A stretch of DNA of 14,994 bases from Dehalococcoidia bacterium (lineage in GTDB: Bacteria > Chloroflexota > Dehalococcoidia > UBA3495), in contig PCAH01000070.1 of NCBI GenBank assembly GCA_002730485.1, forward strand, positions 1 to 14,994, given 5' to 3'. The translations under genes and the position numbers were made by a program. The notes beneath the pieces are model-generated. The model did not search any database, was not told the DNA's origin, and saw only the letters and a list, made by a program, of their open reading frames with translations. This document shows positions 5,980-12,502 of this stretch, piece after piece (the first letter of the stretch is position 1; every line of letters begins with the position of its first letter).

Positions 5980-6180
5980 CTAATTTGGGATATGGGCGTT
6001 GGCCGTAAGGATGATGGACGCCCTATCTCGAAGCTCCTGTAATTCTGAAGCTAAATCCTCACGTCTTTTGATTTCGGGGTGAGCGTCTAGAAGGGTCATG
6101 GTTGCCTTCTACATGAAGGCAATCATCTCCCCGCTTAGCTTCGCTTCCTGAATCAGAGAGTCATGTTCTAGTTTCTGAAC
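5980..6180 (-). pseudogene. Decayed minus-strand gene with an in-frame TAG
   Basis: On the minus strand one frame reads 23 codons (6180 down to 6112, with LEHDSLIQEAKLSGEMIAFM), then TAG (6111-6109), then 42 more codons (including MTLLDAHPEIKRRED, ASELQELRDRASIIL and the end NAHIPN) to TAG 5982-5980. Composition on both sides of the internal TAG looks like real helical, charged protein, and no start codon is found upstream. The gene would be convergent with the preceding one, with a 2-base gap between stops. It may be a broken gene, or the last 39 codons from ATG 6099 (AAGG nearby) may survive as a small protein. I do not recognise the family. Confidence 0.5.
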
Positions 6181-6214
6181 CAGATGGAAATCGTAACAAC
6201 AGGAGAGTGAATTA

Positions 6215-6658
6215 ATGGAGGAGTCGGATATCGTTATTGCCGCAATTTCTGCTGGTGTTCCCTCTTTGACTTTTGCCTATTTCGTACTAAAGCACGCCTT
6301 CAAAACAGGGCATCGCCTAACGACCGTCGAGAGCGCACTTAATCCTCTTCCAGAAGCCATGGATCGGTTGAGTCGAATCGAGACGAAGGTAGAAGAAGCG
6401 GTAAACGGGCTCAAGGAACGGATATCAGATCTATTAGTTTTAGTCGGGGCTCCGGGTAATCCCATGTCGCAAGAGAGATGGGAGGAGCTATTAGGGCAAT
6501 TACGGGCCAACACGATTTCTGAGCAAGATGCCGTTTTACTCAATGAAGCGATGCTTGAACGTCAGGAAGAAGCTAAGAATAAGAACGAAGGGTGGGCGCT
6601 GTTAGCGATTGCCGTTGGTCTTGCGTTACTGGCGGTTTATCTAAACAGCAAAGAGTGA
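6215..6658 (+). CDS. Small membrane/coiled-coil protein, unrecognised
   Basis: The protein has 147 residues from ATG 6215, preceded by AGGAGAG (6201-6207). Residues 5-28 form an N-terminal membrane segment (IVIAAISAGVPSLTFAYFVL). Residues 33-78 are a charged amphipathic helix (TTVESALNPLPEAMDRL, then VEEAVNGLKERISDLL). Residues 82-120 are polar, and WALLAIAVGLALLAVYL (about 126-142) is a C-terminal membrane segment with the short tail NSKE. Both ends thus lie at the membrane with a helical middle, reminiscent of small phage, holin-like or accessory membrane proteins. The ribosome site overlaps the upstream end of the decayed minus-strand gene. No family is assigned. Confidence 0.7.
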   Translation: MEESDIVIAAISAGVPSLTFAYFVLKHAFKTGHRLTTVESALNPLPEAMDRLSRIETKVEEAVNGLKERISDLLVLVGAPGNPMSQERWEELLGQLRANTISEQDAVLLNEAMLERQEEAKNKNEGWALLAIAVGLALLAVYLNSKE

Positions 6659-6767
6659 TTTAGGGATTTTTAGGAGGCTCTTGATAACTGCCTTGTCTAA
6701 AAACAGGGATGAAACGCACTAAAGCACACGCCTACAGACACCAGATTTAGTTGGTTTACAAACCCGG

Positions 6768-6815
6768 CCCTCTCTTAAGGCGGAGATCAAGGGCTCAAAT
6801 CCCCAACGCCTACCA
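6768..6815 (+). pseudogene. Decayed 3' half of tRNA-Glu
   Basis: By eye, about 43 of 49 aligned columns match tRNA-Glu from CCCTCTC (4566) to its CCA end. Differences are two extra T in the anticodon loop, a broken T-stem (AAGGG against CCCCA) and one missing acceptor base. Weaker similarity continues for about 30 bases past CCA (CACCGCA-TAAAAAGG), where the terminator of the intact tRNA would be, and faintly upstream into the D-arm. It cannot fold into a functional tRNA. Confidence 0.75.
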
Positions 6816-6884
6816 GCCTCACCGCATAAAAAGGCTTCCGGAAATTCCAAAGGTTTACTAACGCCTAGGCGTCACCAACACCCC

Positions 6885-6890
6885 TATAAT
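6885..6890 (+). promoter_or_regulatory. Consensus -10 box upstream of the HAD gene
   Basis: A perfect TATAAT lies 44 bases before the ATG at 6935. No good -35 is seen at 16-18 bases; TTTACT (6854-6859) is too far away. The leader is very rich in C and A (CAACACCACCAACACCC), and AGGAG (6915-6919) sits 15 bases from the start, which is long. Confidence 0.35.
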
Positions 6891-6934
6891 ACCCAAACAA
6901 CACCACCAACACCCAGGAGCAAACCAACAAAGCA

Positions 6935-7636
6935 ATGACTCATGCGATAGACACAGTGATCTTTGACCTTGATGGGACTTTGGTTGATAGCCAGCCGGCG
7001 GCGCTGGGGGCGACCATCCAGGCTTTGTCCCAGTTTGGGAATGTGGCCACCGAAGCCGAGTTGAGGGTGGTTTTTGGCGGTGGGGCTCGTAAGCTTCTGA
7101 ATCACTTCTTGGAGCGGGATCTGGGTTCAGAACGGGCCGCAGAGGTGCTGGAGGATGCGATCAAGTCCCGGGCCGCCTTGCAGTTGGATCTCACCGGCAA
7201 GGTGGAGCTGCTGCCCAAGGTGAAAGAACTGCTCGCTTTGTTGCAGGACAAAAAATACAGACTTGCGGTTGCCACCATGAGCAGCGGGGCGGTGGTGGAC
7301 AGCGTCTTGAGCCATCACGGGATTCGGGACAACTTCGACGCTGTTTTGACCATCGGTGACGTGACCCAGGGCAAGCCCGACCCGGAGATCCTGGTCAAGA
7401 CCGTTGACCGGTTGGGCGGAGCGGTCAACAACTCCCTGTACGTCGGCGATTCCAGCCACGATATGGAGGCCTCGGTCAGCATCGGGATGCCGTTCCTGCT
7501 GGTGGACTCGGAGCTATACGTCAGAGGCGATGCCAGGGATAAACTCCGGTCAGAAGCCGAGCAGAACGGGTTTCCTATCGTCGGGTTTGATGAGATCTTG
7601 AACATCGCTGAAGTCGTTAAACAACGCTCTGCCTAA
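6935..7636 (+). CDS. HAD-superfamily phosphatase, phosphoglycolate phosphatase-like
   Basis: The protein has 233 residues. All four HAD motifs are present: DLDGT (nucleophile Asp11, acid/base Asp13), the motif II Thr114 in VATMSSG, Lys147 in GKPDPE, and GDSSHDM with Asp172 and Asp176 for magnesium. The inserted helical segment at about 18-90 is a C1 cap, as in phosphoglycolate phosphatase (Gph), beta-phosphoglucomutase and PpaX-type enzymes. The substrate is most likely a small sugar or organic phosphate, and the cap does not allow a finer call. The protein has no signal peptide and should be cytosolic. The stop TAA (7634-7636) overlaps the stop of the convergent minus-strand gene. Confidence 0.9.
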   Translation: MTHAIDTVIFDLDGTLVDSQPAALGATIQALSQFGNVATEAELRVVFGGGARKLLNHFLERDLGSERAAEVLEDAIKSRAALQLDLTGKVELLPKVKELLALLQDKKYRLAVATMSSGAVVDSVLSHHGIRDNFDAVLTIGDVTQGKPDPEILVKTVDRLGGAVNNSLYVGDSSHDMEASVSIGMPFLLVDSELYVRGDARDKLRSEAEQNGFPIVGFDEILNIAEVVKQRSA

Positions 7637-8274
7637 TCCCAATGGGCCTGCATCAGCCGCACCCACGTCTTCTCTGAGATGTCCATGCGCCGGTTCCGTA
7701 GAGGCGACTCCTGCTGTCTCAGTTCTTGGTCGACGTCGGTCTGCTCGCTGCTGGTGACCCGCGTCTGCTCCCAGTGGGTGGGACTGTGGTACCCGGTGAG
7801 CAAAAGTATCTCCATGGGCTGGGTGGTGGCGACGGTACTCCACAATCCCAGGATGCATGCTCCCTGGGACTCGATCCTGGGCCAGATTCCGTTCTGCGAA
7901 CTGTTGACGAAGTCCGGCAGGTCTGCTGGGTTGATCACGAACCGGCGGTACCCGTACACGGCCCTCTGGTCTTCCTGGGGCACCTGCGGTTTTGGCCTGG
8001 AGGCGATGGGTCTCAAGAGACGGACCGACTCCTCAACTACCATGCCGTGGGCCGAAGGAGAAACTTTCTCCTGGGCCGACTGCCACGCTGAAATATCCTC
8101 AAACCCAGTGACCTGCAGGTACTGGTTGGCCGGGTCACCAATCAGACCGCTGAGCAGGGCCAGGGGGTCTGCGCCAAGCGTTCTGAGTTCCGGCAAGCGT
8201 TCCATCTGACAGAACTGCAAGTAATCGTTGGTGGATTTGGAGTGGGCGAGGGTTCGCCGTTCTTCGTAGATCAT
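7633..8274 (-). CDS. NIPSNAP-like protein with two ferredoxin-like (dimeric alpha-beta barrel) halves
   Basis: The protein has 213 residues from ATG (8272-8274). The first half (about 1-105) starts MIYEERRTL and contains LPELRTLGADPLALLSG and YLQVTGFEDISAWQSA. The second half (about 110-213) repeats the pattern with YGYRRFVINP, ILGLWSTVATTQPMEILLLT and HSPTHWEQTR. This two-fold arrangement of a leading strand, a helix, a hydrophobic beta strand and an xFxDxxAW helix is that of NIPSNAP-type proteins. Their function in bacteria is poorly known, and some related proteins bind or modify small hydrophobic compounds. Its last base pairs overlap the HAD gene stop. The upstream minus-strand context has no clear ribosome site (a weak GAGAGA). 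Confidence 0.72.
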   Translation of the reverse strand: MIYEERRTLAHSKSTNDYLQFCQMERLPELRTLGADPLALLSGLIGDPANQYLQVTGFEDISAWQSAQEKVSPSAHGMVVEESVRLLRPIASRPKPQVPQEDQRAVYGYRRFVINPADLPDFVNSSQNGIWPRIESQGACILGLWSTVATTQPMEILLLTGYHSPTHWEQTRVTSSEQTDVDQELRQQESPLRNRRMDISEKTWVRLMQAHWD

Positions 8275-8694
8275 TCTGCTGTCTCTCGTTCGGAATCTGG
8301 GATCGGTCCATCTGCATCGACAACCAATATCAACTGGAGCCCACCCAGCATATGCTACTATTGGACATAACCAAACTGCATTTGTCGACGCGATTTAACC
8401 CTGTTTGCTGGTACAAAGATCGCATTTGAATCGCGGCACCGAAAATACAGCTTTCTTTAATGACATAACAGGCACTAAAATAATAAGAAGAGTTCCCAAT
8501 ACCAACGAGCAATATTTAAACCCTGATTCACCATAAAACTTAACGAAGAGACCCTTGGTAGATTATCCAGTCACGCCTTTAATCTTGACTGGCCTTTATT
8601 GAACGACCGACATCCAGGCGCATGAGACCTCTGTGAGGCTCCAGAGACGTCCGGTGATTTGATTTCCCTCAACTAAGGACCCCAACCTAGGCCG

Positions 8695-8713
8695 GAATGG
8701 GCTTGCCCCATTC
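8695..8713. repeat. Hairpin GAATGGG / CCCATTC
   Basis: A perfect 7-bp stem with a 5-base loop. It is extendable by GGC (8690-8692) against GCC (8715-8717) with bulges. No T-tract follows at once, so it is not a clear terminator. Confidence 0.4.
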
Positions 8714-8826
8714 TGCCGTGGCTTTTACCGCCCAATTGGTACAAACCCCCAAGGTTTTAAGCGTCGTTTCCACAGGTTCGCTGCGGCTTCTGCTGTGACG
8801 CGTCTGCGCGGCTTCCTCTTCCATTG

Positions 8827-8840
8827 GTAAATCTATTTAC
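8827..8840. promoter_or_regulatory. Short palindrome just upstream of the SulP start
   Basis: GTAAAT (8827-8832) and ATTTAC (8835-8840) are exact inverse complements two bases apart, ending 9 bases before the SulP ATG. It could be an operator or a small hairpin affecting translation. A weak GGA ribosome site follows it. Confidence 0.3.
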
Positions 8841-8849
8841 GGAATATCA

Positions 8850-10388
8850 ATGATCAACCTCGCGCGTCTGACACAGATCCGCATCGAATCCCTGGCCGGA
8901 CTCACCGTCGCCCTGGCTCTGGTTCCAGAGGCTGTGGCCTTTGCCTTCGTCGTGGGTGTCCATCCGCTGGTGGGCCTTTACGCTGCATTCATCGTTGGGC
9001 TGATAACTGCCATGACCGGCGGCCGCCCGGGCATGATCTCCGGCGCCACCGGGTCCCTTGCCGTGGTCATGGTGTCACTGGTCAGCGAAAACGGCATCGA
9101 ATACCTGTTCATCACCGTGGTGGCCATGGGTGTGATCCAGGTGGCCGTAGGTGCCTTACGACTGGGTAACCTGATCCGCATGGTGCCCTTCCCAGTGATG
9201 CTCGGGTTTGTGAACGGACTTGCCATCGTCATCGGGTTGGCCCAGCTGGAGAGCTTCAAAGTAGAGAACCATGACGGTACCCACTCTTGGCTGCCATTGG
9301 ACGAACTGGGACTGATGATCGGCCTGATCGCCGTGACGATGTCCGTGATCTACCTAGTGCCAAGGCTGTCCAAACGAGTACCGGCCGCTCTGGTCGGAAT
9401 AGTCGTGGTTTCAACCATAGTGATCCTAGGTGGTATCAATACGCCCACAGTTGGCGATCTGGCCAGCATCTCAGGCGGCCTGCCCGAGTTCTCGGTCCCA
9501 GACGTCCCCTGGAACCTGGAGACCGTCAGGATCGTCCTGCCCTTCGCCTTCATCCTGGCCGGAATCGGTCTGATCGAATCGTTGCTCACCCTTTCGCTAA
9601 TCGACGGCATCATCGAGACCAGGGGCCAGAAGAACCGGGAATGCATGTCTCAAGGTCTGGCCAACGTGGTCACCGGCTTCTTTGGTGGTATGGGCGGCTG
9701 CGCCATGATTGGTCAGAGCATGATCAACATCAAATCGGGCGCGCGGATGCGGCTTTCCGGAATCCTGGCGACGCTATTCTTGCTGCTATTCATACTGTTC
9801 GCATCGTCGCTGATCGAGCAGATTCCCATCGCTGCCCTGGTCGGTGTGATGTTCGTGGTGGTCGTTGGGACGTTCTCCTGGTCCAGTCTGCGGATCATCC
9901 GCAAAGTACCGATCTCCGACGCTCTGGTTATGGTCATCGTTTCAGCGGTTACAGTGGCAACGGACCTGGCCATCGCCGTAATCGTTGGAGTGATCGTGTC
10001 GGCCCTGGTGTTGGCCTGGAAGACGGCACGTCATATCTATGTCAGCCCTGGTTTTGGAACCACTCTGCACCGGCAGGTCTACAACCTCCACGGTCAGCTT
10101 TGCTTCGCCTCGGTTAGCACCTTCCGCGACCTGTTCGATCCTGCGGCGGACTCTCCGGAAGTGGTCATCGATTTCGGCAACTCCCGGGTCTGGGACCACT
10201 CAGGGCTGGAGGCGATCGTTGACCTAGCCCAGCGGTATGATCGCGCTGGTACCAGGTTGCACCTGCTGAACCTGAGTGAGAACTGCCAGGACATGCTCCA
10301 TAAAGCGAATGTCATCGCTCCACCAGACAGCACCTTTGAAGACTCCAGTTACCGGGTCACGATTTCAGATTTGGGAGAGACTGATTAG
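8850..10388 (+). CDS. SulP-family anion transporter with C-terminal STAS domain (possible bicarbonate or sulfate transporter)
   Basis: The protein has 512 residues. The N-terminal signature LVPEAVAFAFVVGVHPLVGLYAAF, then the GSTGALAV-equivalent SGATGSLAVVM, and about 12-14 hydrophobic segments up to residue 395 define the SLC26/SulP membrane domain. Residues about 405-505 form a STAS domain with the conserved DHSGLEAI (Ser-containing) turn. The stretch FFGGMGGCAMIGQSMINI resembles that of BicA/YbaR-type members, so sodium-dependent bicarbonate uptake is plausible. Sulfate or other anions cannot be excluded. The protein is slightly shorter than typical BicA because the STAS part is compact. 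It appears monocistronic, with a terminator downstream. Confidence 0.92.
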   Translation: MINLARLTQIRIESLAGLTVALALVPEAVAFAFVVGVHPLVGLYAAFIVGLITAMTGGRPGMISGATGSLAVVMVSLVSENGIEYLFITVVAMGVIQVAVGALRLGNLIRMVPFPVMLGFVNGLAIVIGLAQLESFKVENHDGTHSWLPLDELGLMIGLIAVTMSVIYLVPRLSKRVPAALVGIVVVSTIVILGGINTPTVGDLASISGGLPEFSVPDVPWNLETVRIVLPFAFILAGIGLIESLLTLSLIDGIIETRGQKNRECMSQGLANVVTGFFGGMGGCAMIGQSMINIKSGARMRLSGILATLFLLLFILFASSLIEQIPIAALVGVMFVVVVGTFSWSSLRIIRKVPISDALVMVIVSAVTVATDLAIAVIVGVIVSALVLAWKTARHIYVSPGFGTTLHRQVYNLHGQLCFASVSTFRDLFDPAADSPEVVIDFGNSRVWDHSGLEAIVDLAQRYDRAGTRLHLLNLSENCQDMLHKANVIAPPDSTFEDSSYRVTISDLGETD

Positions 10389-10462
10389 TTCTTGGCCGAT
10401 TGGTCAATGGGCAGATTATTAGAAGGCGCAGGTAGTCACAAGTTGATATTCAGAGGGCGCAG

Positions 10463-10498
10463 AAAAGGTCGAGGACAACCCTCGGCCTTTTCTTTTTA
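10463..10498 (+). terminator. Rho-independent terminator of the SulP gene
   Basis: AAAAGGTCGAGG (10463-10474) pairs with CCTCGGCCTTTT (10480-10491) across a 5-base loop, with one G-U pair. CTTTTT follows. It lies 75 bases past the SulP stop. Confidence 0.9.
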
Positions 10499-10582
10499 GC
10501 GGCGCACGTTTCCTGAACCATGACCGATCATTGTTCCTGTATCATTACTCACCAATCAACCGAGCAGGAACCGCTAATCAAG

Positions 10583-11416
10583 ATGACCACACCAGAGGCA
10601 ACAGCGAAAATACTTGAGTCTGAAGTTAACTCCGTTAAGGGATACTTTGCGTCACTCACGGAATCCGATCTGCAGAAGCCCAGCGCCTGCGAAGATTGGT
10701 CGGTTGCCGATGTTATGGCGCATCTGGCCGGGCAAGACCATGCGCTGCGGGTCAGGAGAGGCCTGAAGGGCGACTACTCCCCGCCCGAGGGCGCTCCGGA
10801 GGTGGCAGACCACGACGAAGACAAGTTTGCCAAGAGTATCTTTGACCGGGCATTGGCAACCAGAGAGCAGCACGGTGAAGGCCTAAGTGATTACCTGATC
10901 CAACGGCTGGATGAAGTTGTCACCGTATTCAACAGCGTTGGCCCGGAAGACTGGGAGAAGCTCTGTTACTGGCCCCCTGGGCCGGAGATGGTTCAAACCT
11001 TGCTCAGCCAGCGCATCGCCGAACTGACCATGCATACCTGGGATATAAGGTCGGTCTTGGATGACCAGTTCCACCTTTCCGACGATGCTGTTGCGGTGCT
11101 GATCGACGGCGTCGACCGCGCGGTGCGTCGGGCTTTCCGTCCCGACCCGTCTTTGAATACACCGATCACCCACCGGTTTGTGGTTTCAGGCCCTGCAGAG
11201 ACGAGGAAGGACATAATCATCGGGTTTGATGGCGGGCGGATAGAGGACGCGGGAAGTGAGGAGTCTGACGTCACATTCGAGTGTGACGGCGAGACCTACG
11301 TGCTCATCATGTACGGTCGACTCAAGATTGCCGATGCCCTGGCCGACGGACAGTTGTACTTTGACGGCAATCCCTCACTGGCGGTGGGCTTTGGTCGCCG
11401 GTTCGTCGGTGGCTGA
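10583..11416 (+). CDS. Mycothiol-dependent maleylpyruvate isomerase-like (DinB/MDMPI superfamily) protein
   Basis: The protein has 277 residues from ATG 10583. An upstream in-frame ATG at 10520 would add 21 residues of non-conserved sequence with no ribosome site. AGGA (10566-10569) favours the later start, although it is rather far from it. The four-helix DinB-like domain contains the family opening TTPEATAKILESEV, CEDWSVADVMAHLAG with the metal ligand His47, and AELTMHTWDI with Glu147 and His151. These form the usual His/Glu/His zinc site. The C-terminal third (about 190-277) is a small alpha/beta domain, with DVTFECDGETYVLIMYGR then ADGQLYFDGN, like the SCP2-type partner domain of MDMPI proteins. 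Family members use a low-molecular-weight thiol to isomerise or conjugate small molecules. Whether this host makes mycothiol is unknown. A VOC gene follows 60 bases later. Confidence 0.83.
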   Translation: MTTPEATAKILESEVNSVKGYFASLTESDLQKPSACEDWSVADVMAHLAGQDHALRVRRGLKGDYSPPEGAPEVADHDEDKFAKSIFDRALATREQHGEGLSDYLIQRLDEVVTVFNSVGPEDWEKLCYWPPGPEMVQTLLSQRIAELTMHTWDIRSVLDDQFHLSDDAVAVLIDGVDRAVRRAFRPDPSLNTPITHRFVVSGPAETRKDIIIGFDGGRIEDAGSEESDVTFECDGETYVLIMYGRLKIADALADGQLYFDGNPSLAVGFGRRFVGG

Positions 11417-11476
11417 ACATATCATGCGTCGCATAAACGGCGCGCGTTAGCCTCGTTTGATCCACGGGAGGGGATG

Positions 11477-11911
11477 ATGGACCCAAGAATCAGCATGATT
11501 ACCCTGGGTGTTGGCGACTTGGCAGCGGCGATCAAGTTTTATGAGGAAGGTCTTGGCTTTCCAAGGATGGAATCCCCGCCAACCGTGGCCTTCTTCACCC
11601 TCAATGGAAGCTGGCTAGGCCTCTACAGTCGGGATTCACTTGCGGAAGATGCCACCGTATCGGCAGAGGGGAGTGGGTTCAATAACTTTGCCTTGGCGCA
11701 TAACGTGGCCTCTGAGGAGGAAGTGCACCAGGTGATGGAACAGGAATTGCGGCGGGTGCCACCCTGGTTAAGGACCCTGAGAAAGTCTTTTGGGGCGGCT
11801 ACTCGGGTTACTTCAAAGACCTGGACGGACACCTATGGGAAGTGGCCCATAACCCCTTCTTTTGGATCGGGCCTGAGCAGAGTTAGGCCGCCGCTTGGAC
11901 TGCCGACCTGA
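11477..11911 (+). CDS. VOC/glyoxalase-family protein, frameshifted near its C-terminus
   Basis: The start at ATG 11477 is preferred over ATG 11474 because GGGAGG (11466-11471) is then 5 bases away. The first about 90 residues are a typical vicinal-oxygen-chelate half: RISMITLGVGDLAAAIKFYE, then GLGFPRME, VAFFTLNGSWLGLY and NFALAHNVASEEEV. After about 11744 the frame turns into Arg/Pro/Thr-rich sequence (RRVPPWLRTLRKSFGAATR) unlike the family. The neighbouring -1 frame gives the expected second half (see the next entry). As it stands the product would have a scrambled end and lose the C-terminal metal-ligand Glu, so it is probably inactive unless the shift is an assembly error. VOC proteins of this kind act on small carbonyl or aromatic compounds. 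Confidence 0.78.
   Translation: MDPRISMITLGVGDLAAAIKFYEEGLGFPRMESPPTVAFFTLNGSWLGLYSRDSLAEDATVSAEGSGFNNFALAHNVASEEEVHQVMEQELRRVPPWLRTLRKSFGAATRVTSKTWTDTYGKWPITPSFGSGLSRVRPPLGLPT
11752..11886 (+). pseudogene. Second half of the VOC gene in the -1 frame
   Basis: From GCG 11752 the -1 frame reads AGATLVKDPEKVFWGGYSGY, then DLDGHLWEVAHNPFF and IGPEQS, and stops at TAG 11884-11886. DLDGHLWEVAHNP is the signature end of VOC proteins, with the metal-ligand Glu. One missing base between about 11744 and 11752 (in the GGAATTGCGGCGGG stretch) joins the two halves. The restored stop overlaps the stop of the next, convergent gene by four bases, which supports this as the original end. Confidence 0.8.
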
Positions 11912-12491
11912 GTTCTTCAAACCCCATGTTCCCCGAGTGCAGTCGGCCACCTATCTGAAACGTCGGAGTTTGGGTTATCCCTGAAGCCACCGCCGCTTCA
12001 TGTTGGGCCAGCACCATCTTGTGGTAATCGCCCGACTCCATCTGCGGCCACATCTGCTCCCAGTCAAGACCGGCGGCCACTGAGAGTCTTCTGATGGAGT
12101 AGAGATTGCCAAGGTCGGTGCCCAACTCCCAGTACTCTTTGGACGCCAGCGCAAAAAAATCGCCGTCCAAACCTTGTTCCTTGGCGTAAGAGGTTGCGGC
12201 GTGGATGGCTAGAGTGCTGACTGACCTGTTGGACGCCGGTTCAGTATCCATCCCAACGACTCCCAAGACCGAGCTGTAAAGAGGTTGCCTTCGGCCAGTT
12301 ACCGGGGTGCTGGTCAGGTTGTTTGGTACCACGCTCTCTTCCACAAAACCAGGTGAATTGAACCGGACCAGGAACGGCCTGCGGTCTATCTCGATGTCCA
12401 TGGATGAAGCCAATTCCACAAGCCGGTTCAACCCGATAAAAGAATGCGGGCAGGAGTAATCAAACCAAACGGTGACGGTTGTGGAAGGCAT
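11883..12491 (-). CDS. DsbA-family oxidoreductase / 2-hydroxychromene-2-carboxylate isomerase-like, active site CPHS
   Basis: The protein has 202 residues from ATG (12489-12491), with GAGGGG about 8 bases upstream. It begins VTVWFDYSCPHSFIGLNRLV, the thioredoxin-fold DsbA/FrnE/HCCA-isomerase opening, followed by a long helical insert (about 60-155) and the cis-Pro loop GITQTPTFQIGG. The active site is CPHS (Cys14, Ser17) instead of CxxC, so it cannot form the usual disulfide. A thiol-transferase, glutathione-S-transferase-kappa-like or isomerase role is more likely than protein disulfide formation. The lack of a signal peptide places it in the cytosol. It is downstream of the UDG gene with an 11-base gap, a likely operon. 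Its end overlaps the restored VOC gene. Confidence 0.85.
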   Translation of the reverse strand: MPSTTVTVWFDYSCPHSFIGLNRLVELASSMDIEIDRRPFLVRFNSPGFVEESVVPNNLTSTPVTGRRQPLYSSVLGVVGMDTEPASNRSVSTLAIHAATSYAKEQGLDGDFFALASKEYWELGTDLGNLYSIRRLSVAAGLDWEQMWPQMESGDYHKMVLAQHEAAVASGITQTPTFQIGGRLHSGNMGFEELRSAVQAAA

Positions 12492-12502
12492 TGCCTGGCC
12501 CC

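Larger units (their letters stand above)
8275..8849. other. 575-base intergenic stretch without a convincing gene
   Basis: The left part (about 8350-8590) is AT-rich. On the minus strand a weak promoter (TTGGTT at 8369-8374, TATGCT at 8347-8352, 16 bases apart) could serve the NIPSNAP-like gene. The right part is GC-richer, with a hairpin at 8695-8713 and a 45-codon minus-strand open frame (8687-8824) lacking a ribosome site. No RNA gene or mobile element could be recognised. Confidence 0.4.

Noticed and set aside
4613..6767. Stop-codon reassignment in the islet
   Set aside because: Both TAA (5268) and TAG (6109) interrupt frames, yet TAG also ends the restored DUF4145 and minus-strand frames and TGA ends the other two genes. 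Simple mutation or decay is more economical.
8330..8512. 60-residue minus-strand open frame in the AT-rich gap
   Set aside because: Composition is not protein-like (many Ser, Cys and Tyr), there is no ribosome site and no family resemblance.
8687..8824. 45-codon minus-strand frame from ATG 8824 (includes LGVCTNWAVKATAEWG)
   Set aside because: Its composition is rather protein-like, but there is no ribosome site, it contains a hairpin and no family is recognised. It is worth a database search but not supported as a gene.
9287..10117. 276-residue plus-strand frame inside the SulP gene
   Set aside because: It is Arg/His/Gly-rich out-of-frame reading of a GC-rich membrane-protein gene, with no independent support.
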